A stretch of DNA of 64,000 nt, taken from contig NZ_JACMIA010000001.1 of the NCBI RefSeq assembly GCF_014252955.1, positions 3,990,258 to 4,054,257 of the forward strand, in the 5' to 3' direction. The notes under the pieces are model-generated. The model did not search any database and was not told the origin of the DNA. It saw nothing but the letters and a program-made list of their open reading frames with translations. Positions 26,934 through 36,064 of the stretch are shown in pieces (positions within the stretch are counted from its first letter, which is position 1; the number at the start of each line of letters is the position of its first letter). The stretch is from Stappia sp. 28M-7. Its GTDB lineage: Bacteria; Pseudomonadota; Alphaproteobacteria; Rhizobiales; Stappiaceae. The position numbers were made by a program, and so were the translations under genes.

Positions 26934-27283
26934 CGAACCGGCCGCCATGGATGCCGGGGCCGGCTGAAGGCAGCGGATATGGGCCGGCGCGGTGCGTCCC
27001 TGAGCGGTGACGAACCGCCAGGGCTCGCGTCCGCACGCCAGGCAGCCGCGGCCGCATGGATAAGGTGCGGGTCAAGTTCGGTGGCGCACGAAGTATCTTC
27101 CTGAAAGAAGCATTGCGTCACCCGCTCCTGCCGGAGAATGTCCACCACATTCAAGGAGGCGGGCGAAAAGGCCACCGGAGCAGAGCCCGTCTCGGGCCGT
27201 GTGCAAATGGTAACGCTTCAGCCCCACACGTGAGCATGCCCACCGCCCAAGCTGTCTAATCATCTGAATTGATTTGGGAAATT
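26934..27283. other. 350-base gap between the autotransporter and tRNA-Met
   Basis: No gene is supported. A CCGGCC/GGCCGG stem directly after the autotransporter stop could form a hairpin but has no T-run. No integrase gene or repeat of the tRNA 3' end was found here. Confidence 0.5.
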
Positions 27284-27360
27284 TGGTAGCGGAGGAGGGA
27301 CTCGAACCCCCGACACGCGGATTATGATTCCGCTGCTCTAACCAACTGAGCTACTCCGCC
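27284..27360 (-). tRNA. tRNA-Met (anticodon CAT), CCA encoded
   Basis: Read on the minus strand, a 77-base cloverleaf starts GGCGGAGTAGCTCAG and ends CTCCGCTACCA. The acceptor stem pairs with a G-U at the first position. The anticodon arm is GCGGA, loop ATCATAA, TCCGC, giving CAT. The T-arm has GGTTCGAGTCC. CAT could also mean tRNA-Ile2, which is lysidine-modified, but the sequence matches the elongator tRNA-Met type of alphaproteobacteria. The initiator type is excluded by the paired first position and the lack of three G-C pairs in the anticodon stem. Confidence 0.95.
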
Positions 27361-27401
27361 AGACCGGCAGCGGGCAGCTGAGGCCCGCGCGAGTGAGCCC
27401 G

Positions 27402-27431
27402 CATATAGTCGGCGCCGCGGCCGCCTGTCAA
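27402..27431 (-). promoter_or_regulatory. promoter of the tRNA-Met gene
   Basis: On the minus strand TTGACA (27426-27431) is followed, after 17-18 bases, by CTATAT/TATATG (27402-27408). It lies about 45 bases before the tRNA 5' end. This is the best sigma-70-type promoter seen in the window. The remaining bases up to the exporter gene at 27704 hold nothing recognisable. Confidence 0.75.
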
Positions 27432-27703
27432 GAGAGGAGCGGCAGGTTAGACAAGCTTCTCCCCACTCGCAGTTTCACGCAGCACCAAAGGGCCGTGGCG
27501 CAGGCTGCCAGGGGCTTCTTTCCGCAAGCGGATCGCCGCCTGTCACAGGCGGTTGCCGCGAGGAGCCTGCCCGGCGCAACTGCGTTTCCCTCTTCTCCGA
27601 ATTGCGTTAGAGCAGGGTGCGCGACCACAGCCGGACGGCGCACGGTGCGGGCCTTGCAGCCGGCAGGACCCCAAACCGGCAACGAGCAGGCAAGACGGAC
27701 GAG

Positions 27704-29452
27704 ATGGCGGGGCAGAACGAAAGCGCGGCGGGCAGCAGCGACCAGGGCAACAGCGGGCTCGGTTCCCTCTTCGCGTTTTTGATCCGCGATGGCAACCTGA
27801 TGCGCTCGCCCGTGCTGGCCTATGCCGTGCTGGCCAGCGTCACCCGCTCCGGCATGATCTACGCCATCAACACGCTGGCGGGCGCTGCGGCCATCGCCAC
27901 CGGCGACGTGCTTCTGCTGCTGGCCGCCATCGCTTCGACGCTGACCTTCTCGCATCTGGCGCGCGTCGCCAGCTTTCGCCTCGTCGAGACTACAAAACGG
28001 CGGCTGCGCACCGAGTTGAGCCGGCGGCTGCTGGATGCGCGTGCCGACTTTCTCTCCCGCCGCGACCACGGCAAGGTCTATTCCATCGTCACCCATGAGG
28101 TGAACCAGATCTCCTATGCGTCGGTGAACTTCATCCAGTCGCTGGAAGCCGCGCTGGTGATCGCCTTCTGCATTCCCTACATCTTCTATCTGTCATGGCC
28201 GAGCGGCGTCGCGACGCTGGGCGCCGTCGTGATCGGCGCCATCGGCTACCTGCTGGCGCAAACGCCGGCGCAGGCGAGCGCGGAGCGCGCCTCGCGGACG
28301 GAATGGACCTTCTTCGACCGGGTCAACGACGTGCTGCGCGGCTACAAGGAGCTGCGGCTACGGCGCGCGCGGCGCGACGGACTGCAGGCCGACATCGTCG
28401 ACGCGGCGAGCCGCGAACGCGAGCTGAAGGTCACGGCAGAGCGCTTCTTCAGTCTCGGCCAGACGGTCGCCCAAGGCGCCATGATGGGCCTCCTGTGCCT
28501 GATCGTCGTCGGCCTGCCGCTGTTCGCCGGCACACCGACGGAAACGGTGCTGCAGGTGCTGACCGTCGTCCTTCTGACCTACGGGCCCGTGGAAACGGTG
28601 ATGGGCAATCTCGCCTCCTTCTCGCGCGCTGCCGTCGCCCGCAGGCTGATCGCCGGGCTGGAAAAGGACCTGATCGCGGAGGCCGAGACCGACGCCCCGA
28701 CGACAGAACCTGCCGCTCCCCCTGCCCGCTTCTCACGGATCGAGCTGCGCGGCGTGACGGCAACCCTGTCTGAGGCACCGCCCGAAGGAGTGAACGCGGC
28801 CGCACCGGCCGACGACGAACGCTTTACCGTCGGGCCGCTCGACCTTGTGCTGGAACCGGGCGAAGTGGTGTTCATCAGCGGCGGCAACGGCGCTGGAAAG
28901 TCGACGTTGATCTCGCTGCTGACCGGCCTGCGCCGACCCGAGGGCGGCGAAATCCTGCTCGACGGGAAGCTGGTGACCCCGGCGAACCTTCAGGACTATC
29001 GCGACCTGTTCAGCGCGGTCTTCAGCGAGTTCCACCTCTTCTCGCGGCTCTACGGGCTGGACGAGGCCGAACAGGCAAAGGTTCCCCCGCATCTCGCAGA
29101 GCTCGACCTTGCCCACCGCGTCCGCATCGAGAATGGCGCCTTTTCGACCCTGGCGCTGTCGACAGGCCAGAAGCGGCGGCTTGCCCTCTCCGTGGCCCTC
29201 GCCGAGGCACGGCCGATCATCGTGCTGGACGAATTCGCCGCCGACCAGGACCCGGTCCGCCGCAAGCTCTTCTACGACGTGCTGGTGCCGCAGATGGCGA
29301 GGGACGGCCATCTGGTCATCGCGGTGACCCATGACGAGCACTGTTTCGACAAGTGCGACCGGCTGATCCGCATGGAAGCCGGCCGGATCCTTGCCGACAC
29401 CCGCCAACCGGGGGCGGCACACGCGATGGCGGATGCCGCGTCCGGCGCCTGA
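27704..29452 (+). CDS. cyclic-peptide/siderophore-type ABC exporter, fused permease-ATPase (SyrD/PvdE family)
   Basis: A 582-residue half-transporter. Six transmembrane helices occupy about residues 20-320; the C-terminal ATPase has Walker A GGNGAGKST, the atypical signature LSTGQKRRLALSVALAEARP and the Walker B region IIVLDEFAADQDP. The STGQ signature and AADQDP are hallmarks of the cyclic peptide export family (SyrD, PvdE, YojI). ATG at 27704 gives the normal N-terminus; upstream codons in frame are unsupported. The gene is convergent with the operon to its right and no peptide-synthetase or precursor gene is in view, so its cargo is unknown. Confidence 0.9.
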   Translation: MAGQNESAAGSSDQGNSGLGSLFAFLIRDGNLMRSPVLAYAVLASVTRSGMIYAINTLAGAAAIATGDVLLLLAAIASTLTFSHLARVASFRLVETTKRRLRTELSRRLLDARADFLSRRDHGKVYSIVTHEVNQISYASVNFIQSLEAALVIAFCIPYIFYLSWPSGVATLGAVVIGAIGYLLAQTPAQASAERASRTEWTFFDRVNDVLRGYKELRLRRARRDGLQADIVDAASRERELKVTAERFFSLGQTVAQGAMMGLLCLIVVGLPLFAGTPTETVLQVLTVVLLTYGPVETVMGNLASFSRAAVARRLIAGLEKDLIAEAETDAPTTEPAAPPARFSRIELRGVTATLSEAPPEGVNAAAPADDERFTVGPLDLVLEPGEVVFISGGNGAGKSTLISLLTGLRRPEGGEILLDGKLVTPANLQDYRDLFSAVFSEFHLFSRLYGLDEAEQAKVPPHLAELDLAHRVRIENGAFSTLALSTGQKRRLALSVALAEARPIIVLDEFAADQDPVRRKLFYDVLVPQMARDGHLVIAVTHDEHCFDKCDRLIRMEAGRILADTRQPGAAHAMADAASGA

Positions 29453-29455
29453 TCC

Positions 29456-31900
29456 TCAGGCCTTCACGCGGGCATTCTGCGGATCGTAGAGAGACCCGAG
29501 TTCAATCCGAGCCGGAACCCGCTCATTGGCGACGACGAGCTCGTAATTGCCGGCGCGCAGGTAAGCTTCGTTCACACCACCCGCACGGCGCACATAGCCG
29601 TAGCCGATCGGCCGGTCCACCGTGTAGCCGTAGCCGCCGCTGGACAGGTAGCCGGCAAACTCGCCATCGCGCAGGACCGTCTCGCGGCCGAGCAGCACCA
29701 CGCTCTGGTCCTCCACCGTGAAGCAGGCGAGCTGCTTGCGCAGCGGCGCCGCCGCGATCCGCTCCGAAGCCTCCCGACCGAGGAACGGCAGGCCGGAGCG
29801 CAGCTTCACCGCCCAGCCGAGACCGGCCTCGAACGGGCTGTCGTTCGGCGTGATGTCGGCACCCCAGGCGCGATAGCCCTTTTCCAGGCGCAGGGATTCG
29901 ATGGCGCGGTAGCCGGCCGGACGGATGCCGTGCGGGGCACCCGCCTCCATCAGGGCATCGAACACCGCGCCGGTGGCCGCGATGGGCACGTGCAGCTCCC
30001 AGCCGAGTTCTCCGACATAGGTGACGCGCAAGGCCCGCACCGGATGCCCGGCGATCTCGATCACGCGCACATGGCCGAAGGGGAACGCCTCGCCAGAAAC
30101 GTCCGCGCCCGGCGCAACCGCGGCAAGCACGTCGCGCGCCTTCGGCCCCATCAGCGACAGCGTGCCGAACTCCTCGGTCACATCGACGAGGGTCGCGTTG
30201 GAGCCCGCACGCAGGTGCTCGGCGATCCAGCTTCCGTCATGAGTGCGGAAGCCGGTGCCGGTGACGATATAGAACAGATCGTCGGCAAGGCGCGCGACGG
30301 TCAGGTCGCACTCGATGCCGCCGCGGCTGTTGAGCAGCTGGGTATAGGTCAACCGGCCGGCCGGCTTGCCGACCTTGTTGGCGCAGATGAACTCCAGCTG
30401 CTCCGCCGCATCCGGCCCACGCAGCTCGAACTTGGCGAAGGACGACTGATCGAACAGGCCGACTGCCTCGCGCACGGCCCGGTGCTCCTCGCCGACCGCC
30501 TCGAACCAGTTCTGCCGGCCCATGGAATAGACGTCGCGCGGCTCGTCCTGGGCACGCGCGAACCAGTTCGGCCGCTCCCAGCCGAGCTTGGAGCCGAACA
30601 CCGCCCCGCGCCCCTTGAGCCGCTCATAGAGCGGCGAGACGATGCGCGGCCGGCCGCTCGCATATTCCTCATGCGGGAAGACGATGGTGTAGTGCTTGCC
30701 ATAGGCCTCCAGCGTGCGCTCGCAGACCCAGTCACGGTCGCTGTGCAGGCCGGAGAAGCGGCGGATATCGACGCTCCAAAGGTCCAGCGGCGCCTCGCCC
30801 TTCATCACCCATTCGGCCAGAACCCAGCCGGCGCCGCCGCCCGAGGCGATGCCGAAGGCATTGAAGCCCGCGCCGACATACATGTTCGCGCATTCGGGAG
30901 CCGCGCCGAGGATGAAATTGCCGTCCGGCGTGAAGCTCTCCGGCCCGTTGATCATCTGCTTGACGCCGGTCTGCTCCAGCGCGGGAACGCGATGGATCGA
31001 GTTGACCAGATGCTGCTCGAAATGGTCCCAGTCGTCCTCGAACAGCTGGAACTGGAAATCGTCCGGCACATCGCCCGTGGTCCAGGCGATCGGGTCGGGC
31101 TCGTAGCCGCCAAGGGCCAGACCGCCGACCTCCTCCTTGAAATAGGTGCGCCGGTCCGGGTCGCGCACCGTCGGGGTGTTGGAGGTGATGCCCTTGATCG
31201 GCTCGGTGATGATGTACTGGTGCTTGACCGGCTGCAGCGGCACGTTGACCCCCGCCATGGCGCCGACCTGCCGCGCCCACTGGCCGGCGCAGTTGACCAC
31301 CGTGTCGCAGGCGACGCGTCCCTGCGTGGTCTCCACATGGGTGATGCGCGCCCCGTCCATGACGAAGCCGGTGACCCGGATGCCCTCGACGATCCGCACC
31401 CCGTGCATGCGCGCGCCCTTGGCCAGCGACTGGGTGATGTCGGACGGGCTGGCCTGCCCGTCGGTCGGCAGGAAGGTCGCCCCCACCAGATCGTCGACGC
31501 GCATCAATGGCCACATCGCCTTCACCTCGTCGGGCGAGAGCAGATGCATCTCCATGCCGAAGCTGCGCGCGGTGGTGGCAAGGCGGCGATACTCGGTCCA
31601 CCGGTCCTCGTTGCAGGCGAGCCGCAGGCAGCCGGTCATCCGCCAGCCGGTCTCCAGACCCGTCTCGGCATCGAGCCGCTTGTAGAGGTCGACGGAGTAT
31701 TTCAGCACCTGGGTGATCGAGGCGGAGGAGCGCAGCTGGCCGACCAGCCCGGCCGCGTGCCAGGTCGAGCCGCTGGTGAGCTTGCCCTGTTCAAGCAGCA
31801 GCACATCGGCCTTGTGGTCGCGCGCCAGGTGATAGGCGGTCGAACAGCCGATGATGCCGCCGCCGATGACGACGATCTGGGCCTGCTGTGGAAGCGACAT
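29456..31900 (-). CDS. FAD-dependent dimethylglycine/sarcosine dehydrogenase-like protein with aminomethyltransferase domain
   Basis: An 814-residue fusion. Residues 1-380 are a DAO-type flavoprotein with Rossmann motif VVIGGGIIGCSTAYHLA and the flavinylation site GSTWHAAGL (His48), the residue that binds FAD covalently in mammalian dimethylglycine and sarcosine dehydrogenases. A linker domain follows, then a GcvT-type folate-binding domain from about 430 to the end (YVGELGWELHVP, AIESLRLEKGYRAWGADIT). Such enzymes remove N-methyl groups onto tetrahydrofolate. It is the last gene of a leftward operon with betaine-type uptake genes. ATG at 31900 gives the family N-terminus. Whether the substrate is dimethylglycine, sarcosine or another N-methyl amine is open. 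Confidence 0.9.
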   Translation of the reverse strand: MSLPQQAQIVVIGGGIIGCSTAYHLARDHKADVLLLEQGKLTSGSTWHAAGLVGQLRSSASITQVLKYSVDLYKRLDAETGLETGWRMTGCLRLACNEDRWTEYRRLATTARSFGMEMHLLSPDEVKAMWPLMRVDDLVGATFLPTDGQASPSDITQSLAKGARMHGVRIVEGIRVTGFVMDGARITHVETTQGRVACDTVVNCAGQWARQVGAMAGVNVPLQPVKHQYIITEPIKGITSNTPTVRDPDRRTYFKEEVGGLALGGYEPDPIAWTTGDVPDDFQFQLFEDDWDHFEQHLVNSIHRVPALEQTGVKQMINGPESFTPDGNFILGAAPECANMYVGAGFNAFGIASGGGAGWVLAEWVMKGEAPLDLWSVDIRRFSGLHSDRDWVCERTLEAYGKHYTIVFPHEEYASGRPRIVSPLYERLKGRGAVFGSKLGWERPNWFARAQDEPRDVYSMGRQNWFEAVGEEHRAVREAVGLFDQSSFAKFELRGPDAAEQLEFICANKVGKPAGRLTYTQLLNSRGGIECDLTVARLADDLFYIVTGTGFRTHDGSWIAEHLRAGSNATLVDVTEEFGTLSLMGPKARDVLAAVAPGADVSGEAFPFGHVRVIEIAGHPVRALRVTYVGELGWELHVPIAATGAVFDALMEAGAPHGIRPAGYRAIESLRLEKGYRAWGADITPNDSPFEAGLGWAVKLRSGLPFLGREASERIAAAPLRKQLACFTVEDQSVVLLGRETVLRDGEFAGYLSSGGYGYTVDRPIGYGYVRRAGGVNEAYLRAGNYELVVANERVPARIELGSLYDPQNARVKA

Positions 31901-31904
31901 GGAA

Positions 31905-32807
31905 CTAACCCTTTCCGAAACGGAGGCGGTAGCTGGCAAGCGCCGCCTCATAGGCGGCGAGCGTTTCTGCGGTGTAGGCGACGTAGTCGACGCCCGGCGC
32001 GTCGAGATGCAGTTCGGAGACGAGGCTCCAGAGGGTCTCGCGCAACAGCGAGGCGACCTGCATCGCTACATGGGCATGCAGGAAGGCCTCATCCGCCGGC
32101 GCGTCGAGATAGGCCGCCAGCAGGTCTTCGGTCTCCAGCTGCGAGAAGCCCGCGTTGGAGGCGATGCCGGCAAGGTCGAACATCGCCGTGCCGAAGCCGG
32201 CATATTCGAAGTCGATCAGCCACAGACGATTGCCGTCGTCGATGAAGTTCGCGGGCAGCAGGTCGTGATGACCGAAGACGATGGGCAGCGCCACCTGCGC
32301 CTCCTCCATCTCCTGCGCTACAGTGAGGAATTCCAGCAAGCGGCCCGCCATGCGCGAGTTGCCGGCAACCAGTGTGCGGGCATAGTCGCGGATGACGTGG
32401 AAGACCCAGAAGATGAAGCCGGGCCCGCTGACCCGTGCGCCCATGCCTGTGTGGAAGCGCCGGATGAGCGCCGCGACATCGGCCCGCCGGGCACGGACGT
32501 CTTCAGGCCCGAAGGTGTGCCCGTCGATGAAGCGGGAGACCATGATGCCGGGCTCGACATGCACCAGCTCCGGCGCAAGGCCGAGATCGACAGCCGCCCG
32601 GGTCACCATCGCCTCGCGGGCCCGCTCCACGTGATGGAACGGGAAGTCCTGGCCAAGGCGCACCACGAAGGCCCCTTCGCGATCGCGAACGCGAAAGCTG
32701 GCATTGGACAGCCCGCCGTGCAGCGGCTCGATCTCGATGGGGCCGGACCAGACCGGCAGGGTGGCGATCCTGTCGCGCGTCGGGGCGGTGCCGGGCGCAT
32801 CGCTCAT
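31905..32807 (-). CDS. aminoglycoside-phosphotransferase/choline-kinase-fold kinase
   Basis: A 300-residue protein of the APH/ChoK fold. The N-lobe has the nucleotide-binding loop LHGGLSNASFRV; the C-lobe has the Brenner motif VFGHHDLLPANFIDD with catalytic Asp and Asn, and LIDFEYAG with the metal-binding Asp. The start ATG follows AGGAGG and overlaps the permease stop by four bases. It therefore belongs to the betaine/choline-type transport operon and probably phosphorylates a small hydroxyl-bearing amine such as choline or a relative. It is not evidence of antibiotic resistance. Confidence 0.88.
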   Translation of the reverse strand: MSDAPGTAPTRDRIATLPVWSGPIEIEPLHGGLSNASFRVRDREGAFVVRLGQDFPFHHVERAREAMVTRAAVDLGLAPELVHVEPGIMVSRFIDGHTFGPEDVRARRADVAALIRRFHTGMGARVSGPGFIFWVFHVIRDYARTLVAGNSRMAGRLLEFLTVAQEMEEAQVALPIVFGHHDLLPANFIDDGNRLWLIDFEYAGFGTAMFDLAGIASNAGFSQLETEDLLAAYLDAPADEAFLHAHVAMQVASLLRETLWSLVSELHLDAPGVDYVAYTAETLAAYEAALASYRLRFGKG

Positions 32808-34870
32808 GAGCGTCCTCCTGCGGTGTCGTCGAGACCGAGGCGCTGCCGGCTGCGCTCTGCGGCAGCGGCGATCAGCCGGTCGGCGATGATGGCGATGAAG
32901 GCGACGGCAAGACCGGCGACGAGACCGCGTCCGGTATCGGCCTTGGTGAGCGCGATATAGACCTCCTGACCAAGGTCCCGCGTGCCGACCAGGGCGGTGA
33001 TCACCAGCATCGACAGCGCCAGCATGATGGTCTGGTTGATGCCGAGCAGGATCTCCGGCAGGGCGAGCCGCAGGCGGATCTTGGTCATCAGCTGCCACGG
33101 CGTCGCCCCGGCGACGAGCCCCGCCTCGACCAGCTGCGGGTTCACCTGGCGCAGCCCGTGCGCGGTGTAGCGGATGGCCGGCGCCACCGCATAGGCAACG
33201 ACCGCGATCATGGCGGTGAAGTCGCCAACGCGGAACAGCATCACCGCCGGCATCAGGTAGACGAAGGAGGGCAGCGTCTGCAGCGTGTCGATGACCAGTT
33301 CCACGCCCTTCCACACCCGCTCGCGCGTGGAAGCGAGAATGCCGACGGGAATGCCGATCATGCAGGCGATGACGACGGAGATGCCGCACAGATAAACGGT
33401 CACCATCGCCTTTTCCCACTGGCCGGTGAAGGCAATCAGCGAGGCGAGCACACAGACCAGAAGCGCCAGCCGCCAGCCGCCGAGCCGCCAGCCGAGCAGG
33501 CCAAGCAGCCCGGTGACGCCAAGCCACGGCAGGCCGGCGAGGAACCGCTTAACCGGAACCAGGATGTTGAGCAGCAGCGCGTTCTTCACCGCCTCGATCT
33601 GGTCGAAGAAGTTGACGTTGATCCAGCCGACGATGTCGCTGCCGACCGAGCCGGTGGAGAGCTGCAGGGCCTTGGGATAGGCCTGGATAGGCGCCGCGAC
33701 GAGGCCGGCAAGGGCCGTGATCAGCACCAGCAGACAACCGGCAACCGTATAGGGGTGGCGCGCAAGCAGCCCCTTTCGCTGCGCGCCTTCCGCCTCGTGC
33801 TCGGGACGGCGGCCGGCAAAGGCCTGGCTCAGCCTGTCGAGGGCGATGGCGAGTGCGACGATGGCAAGGCCCGCCTCGATGCCGGCACCGATGTCGAGCC
33901 GCCTCAGGGCCGCCAGCACGTCGAAGCCGAGCCCGCCCGCGCCGATCATCGAGGCGATGATGACCATGTTGAGCGACAGCATGATCACCTGGTTGACGCC
34001 GACCATCAGCCCAGGCCGCGCACTCGGCACCAGAATGCGCCAGGTCATCTGCCGCCGCGAGCAGCCGGTCATCCGCCCGAGTTCATGCGCCTCTTCCGGC
34101 ACGGCGCGCAGGGCCAGCAGGCTGATGCGGGTCATCGGCGGCAGGGCATAGATGATCGTCGCGACGATGGCCGCCGTCGGGCCGAAGCCGAACAGAAACA
34201 GGATCGGCACCAGATAGGCGAAGACCGGCACGGTCTGCATCAGGTCGAGCACCGGCCGCAAGGCCTTGTCGAACACCCGCCAGCGGAAGGCGGCAAGCCC
34301 CAGCAGCAGCCCGCCGACGACCCCGACCGGCACGGCGATCAGGATGGAGGCGAGCGTCACCATCGCGCTGGTCCACTGGCCGAATATCGCCAGGAAGGCG
34401 AAACAGCCGCCAACCAGGAGAGCGAGCCGGCGCCCGCCGGCATAGTGGCCCATCAGCATCGCGATGCCGGTGACCGCGATCCAGGACAGCGGCGGCAGAA
34501 GCTGCACGGCGGCGCTGCCTCGCCCATCGAGAATGCCGGTTGACAGCAGACCGAGGACAAAACGGTAAGGCGCCTCGACCATTGCGGCGAGGAAGCGGGT
34601 AAAATCGGTGAAGGTGAAGAGGCCGAAGCTCGCATCCTCGACCAGCCAGCGCATCGCCGCGCCGATCCAGCGCTGCAGCGGAATGCGCCAGCCGCGCGGT
34701 ATGTCGAAGGCCCAGCCGGCATAGGGCTCGCCGAACTGCCAGAGCAGGACGAAGGCGACCAGGCCGATGCCCCAGACCATCTGCCAGCGGCGGCGGCTCT
34801 CCCGGCTGCCGGAACCGGCGGGGGCGACAGGCGCGGCTGGCGAGCGCGCGATGCTGGCGGCCTCGCTCAT
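32804..34870 (-). CDS. ABC transporter permease with two fused permease domains (ProW/OpuAB type)
   Basis: A 688-residue inner-membrane protein made of two homologous halves. The first half has the PVLDLMQTVPVFAYLVPILF segment and EEAHELGRMTGCSRRQMTWR; the second has IDTLQTLPSFVYLMPAVMLF and the EAGLVAGATPWQLMTKIRL stretch. Each half is a complete binding-protein-dependent permease domain, so one polypeptide may replace the usual homodimer. The ATG at 34870 lies two bases after the ATPase stop, with AGGG upstream. It should move quaternary amines such as glycine betaine or choline across the inner membrane. Confidence 0.92.
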   Translation of the reverse strand: MSEAASIARSPAAPVAPAGSGSRESRRRWQMVWGIGLVAFVLLWQFGEPYAGWAFDIPRGWRIPLQRWIGAAMRWLVEDASFGLFTFTDFTRFLAAMVEAPYRFVLGLLSTGILDGRGSAAVQLLPPLSWIAVTGIAMLMGHYAGGRRLALLVGGCFAFLAIFGQWTSAMVTLASILIAVPVGVVGGLLLGLAAFRWRVFDKALRPVLDLMQTVPVFAYLVPILFLFGFGPTAAIVATIIYALPPMTRISLLALRAVPEEAHELGRMTGCSRRQMTWRILVPSARPGLMVGVNQVIMLSLNMVIIASMIGAGGLGFDVLAALRRLDIGAGIEAGLAIVALAIALDRLSQAFAGRRPEHEAEGAQRKGLLARHPYTVAGCLLVLITALAGLVAAPIQAYPKALQLSTGSVGSDIVGWINVNFFDQIEAVKNALLLNILVPVKRFLAGLPWLGVTGLLGLLGWRLGGWRLALLVCVLASLIAFTGQWEKAMVTVYLCGISVVIACMIGIPVGILASTRERVWKGVELVIDTLQTLPSFVYLMPAVMLFRVGDFTAMIAVVAYAVAPAIRYTAHGLRQVNPQLVEAGLVAGATPWQLMTKIRLRLALPEILLGINQTIMLALSMLVITALVGTRDLGQEVYIALTKADTGRGLVAGLAVAFIAIIADRLIAAAAERSRQRLGLDDTAGGRS

Positions 34871-34872
34871 GC

Positions 34873-35928
34873 TCAACCCTGCATCATCACGGTGACGACC
34901 GCATCGCGGGTCAGGCGCCCGAGCACCCGTCCGTCCCGCGCACGCACGCCTATTTCCTGCAAACCGCCGGCAAAGAGCGAGGCGGTATCGGCAATGGGCG
35001 CGCCCTCTTCGACCGTCGGCGCATCTGTCGGGGCAGCGCCTACCTCCATCAGGCTGCCGACGCGGACGACCTTCGCCCGCGCCACCCCACGGGTGAACTC
35101 GGCGACATAATCGTCCGCCGGCCGCAGCACCAGATCCTCCGGTGTGCCGACCTGCACCACGGCGCCGTCCTTCATGATGGCGATGCGGTCGGCCAGGCGG
35201 ATCGCCTCGTCGAAATCGTGGGTAATGAAGACGATGGTCTTGCGCAGCACCGACTGCAGGCGGATGAACTCGTCCTGCATCTCGCGCCGGATCAGCGGAT
35301 CGAGCGCGGAGAACGGCTCGTCGAGGAACCACAGTTCCGGCTCCACCGCGAGCGAACGGGCAATGCCCACCCGCTGCTGCTGGCCGCCGGACAGCTCGCG
35401 CGGGAAGAAGCCCTCGCGCCCCTCGAGACCGACCAGCGAAATCATCTGCCGGGCCCGCGCCTCGCGCTCCGCACGCCCCACGCCCTGCACCTCTAGCGGG
35501 AAGGCGACATTGCCCAGCACGGACAGATGCGGCAGCAGCGCGAAGTGCTGGAACACCATGCCCATGTGGTGGCGGCGGATCTCGATCATCCGCTTCGGAC
35601 TGGCGGCGAGCAGGTTCTCGCCGTTGAACAGGATCTCGCCATGGGTCGGCTCGACCAGCCGCGACAGGCAGCGCACCAGCGTCGACTTGCCGGAGCCGGA
35701 CAGCCCCATGATCACGAAGATCTCGCCCTCACGGACGCCGAGATTGACGTTGCGCACCGCACCGACCAGTCCGGCCTGTGCCAACCGGCCGCTGTCCGCG
35801 GCCTCAGGGCGGTCGATCGGGTAGCCTTCGGCACTAGCGCCGAACAGCTTCCAGACCGCGCGGCATTCGAGCTTTGTCACGGATGGCGCGGCTGCGGGCG
35901 CTGCGCCCTGCTGCATTGAAGTGGTCAC
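34873..35928 (-). CDS. quaternary-amine ABC transporter ATP-binding protein (ProV/OpuAA type)
   Basis: A 351-residue ATPase. Walker A is [15 protein letters not shown], the signature is [19 protein letters not shown], Walker B is LWFLDEPFSALDPL and the H-loop is VFITHDFDEAIRLAD. The N-terminal extension before the nucleotide-binding domain (about 50 residues, KLECRAVWKLFGASAEG) is typical of ProV. The C-terminal 100 residues are a reduced regulatory region without two complete CBS domains. GTG at 35928 is preferred since GAGG lies about 10 bases upstream; ATG at 35916 is the alternative. It energises the double permease encoded immediately downstream. Confidence 0.9.
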   Translation of the reverse strand: MTTSMQQGAAPAAAPSVTKLECRAVWKLFGASAEGYPIDRPEAADSGRLAQAGLVGAVRNVNLGVREGEIFVIMGLSGSGKSTLVRCLSRLVEPTHGEILFNGENLLAASPKRMIEIRRHHMGMVFQHFALLPHLSVLGNVAFPLEVQGVGRAEREARARQMISLVGLEGREGFFPRELSGGQQQRVGIARSLAVEPELWFLDEPFSALDPLIRREMQDEFIRLQSVLRKTIVFITHDFDEAIRLADRIAIMKDGAVVQVGTPEDLVLRPADDYVAEFTRGVARAKVVRVGSLMEVGAAPTDAPTVEEGAPIADTASLFAGGLQEIGVRARDGRVLGRLTRDAVVTVMMQG

Positions 35929-36064
35929 GGGTGGAAAGCCTCGGCTTGCGTGTCCCGCCCTCGACGGCCCGCCGCAGAAAGCTCTGGCGGAACCGCGGCA
36001 GGGCGAAAAGAGGCTGCCGCCGCCCCGGGGACGGAAGACGGCGACAGCCAGTCGGGCAAGGGTG

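Noticed and set aside
27284-27360. tRNA-Met as an integration site for a genomic island
   Set aside because: No integrase gene and no second copy of the tRNA 3' end was found on either side in this window.
29930-32245. 771-residue frame antisense to the dehydrogenase and kinase genes
   Set aside because: Composition is that of a shadow frame; the minus-strand genes have clear motifs and ribosome-binding sites.
31905-32807. Aminoglycoside-resistance gene
   Set aside because: The fold is shared, but the gene is embedded in and coupled to a quaternary-amine transport operon, which favours a metabolic small-molecule kinase.
34871-35332. Upstream in-frame extension of the double permease (to 842 residues)
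   Set aside because: The extension overlaps the ATPase gene in another frame; the ATG at 34870 has a site and the normal N-terminus, so there is no ATPase-permease fusion.
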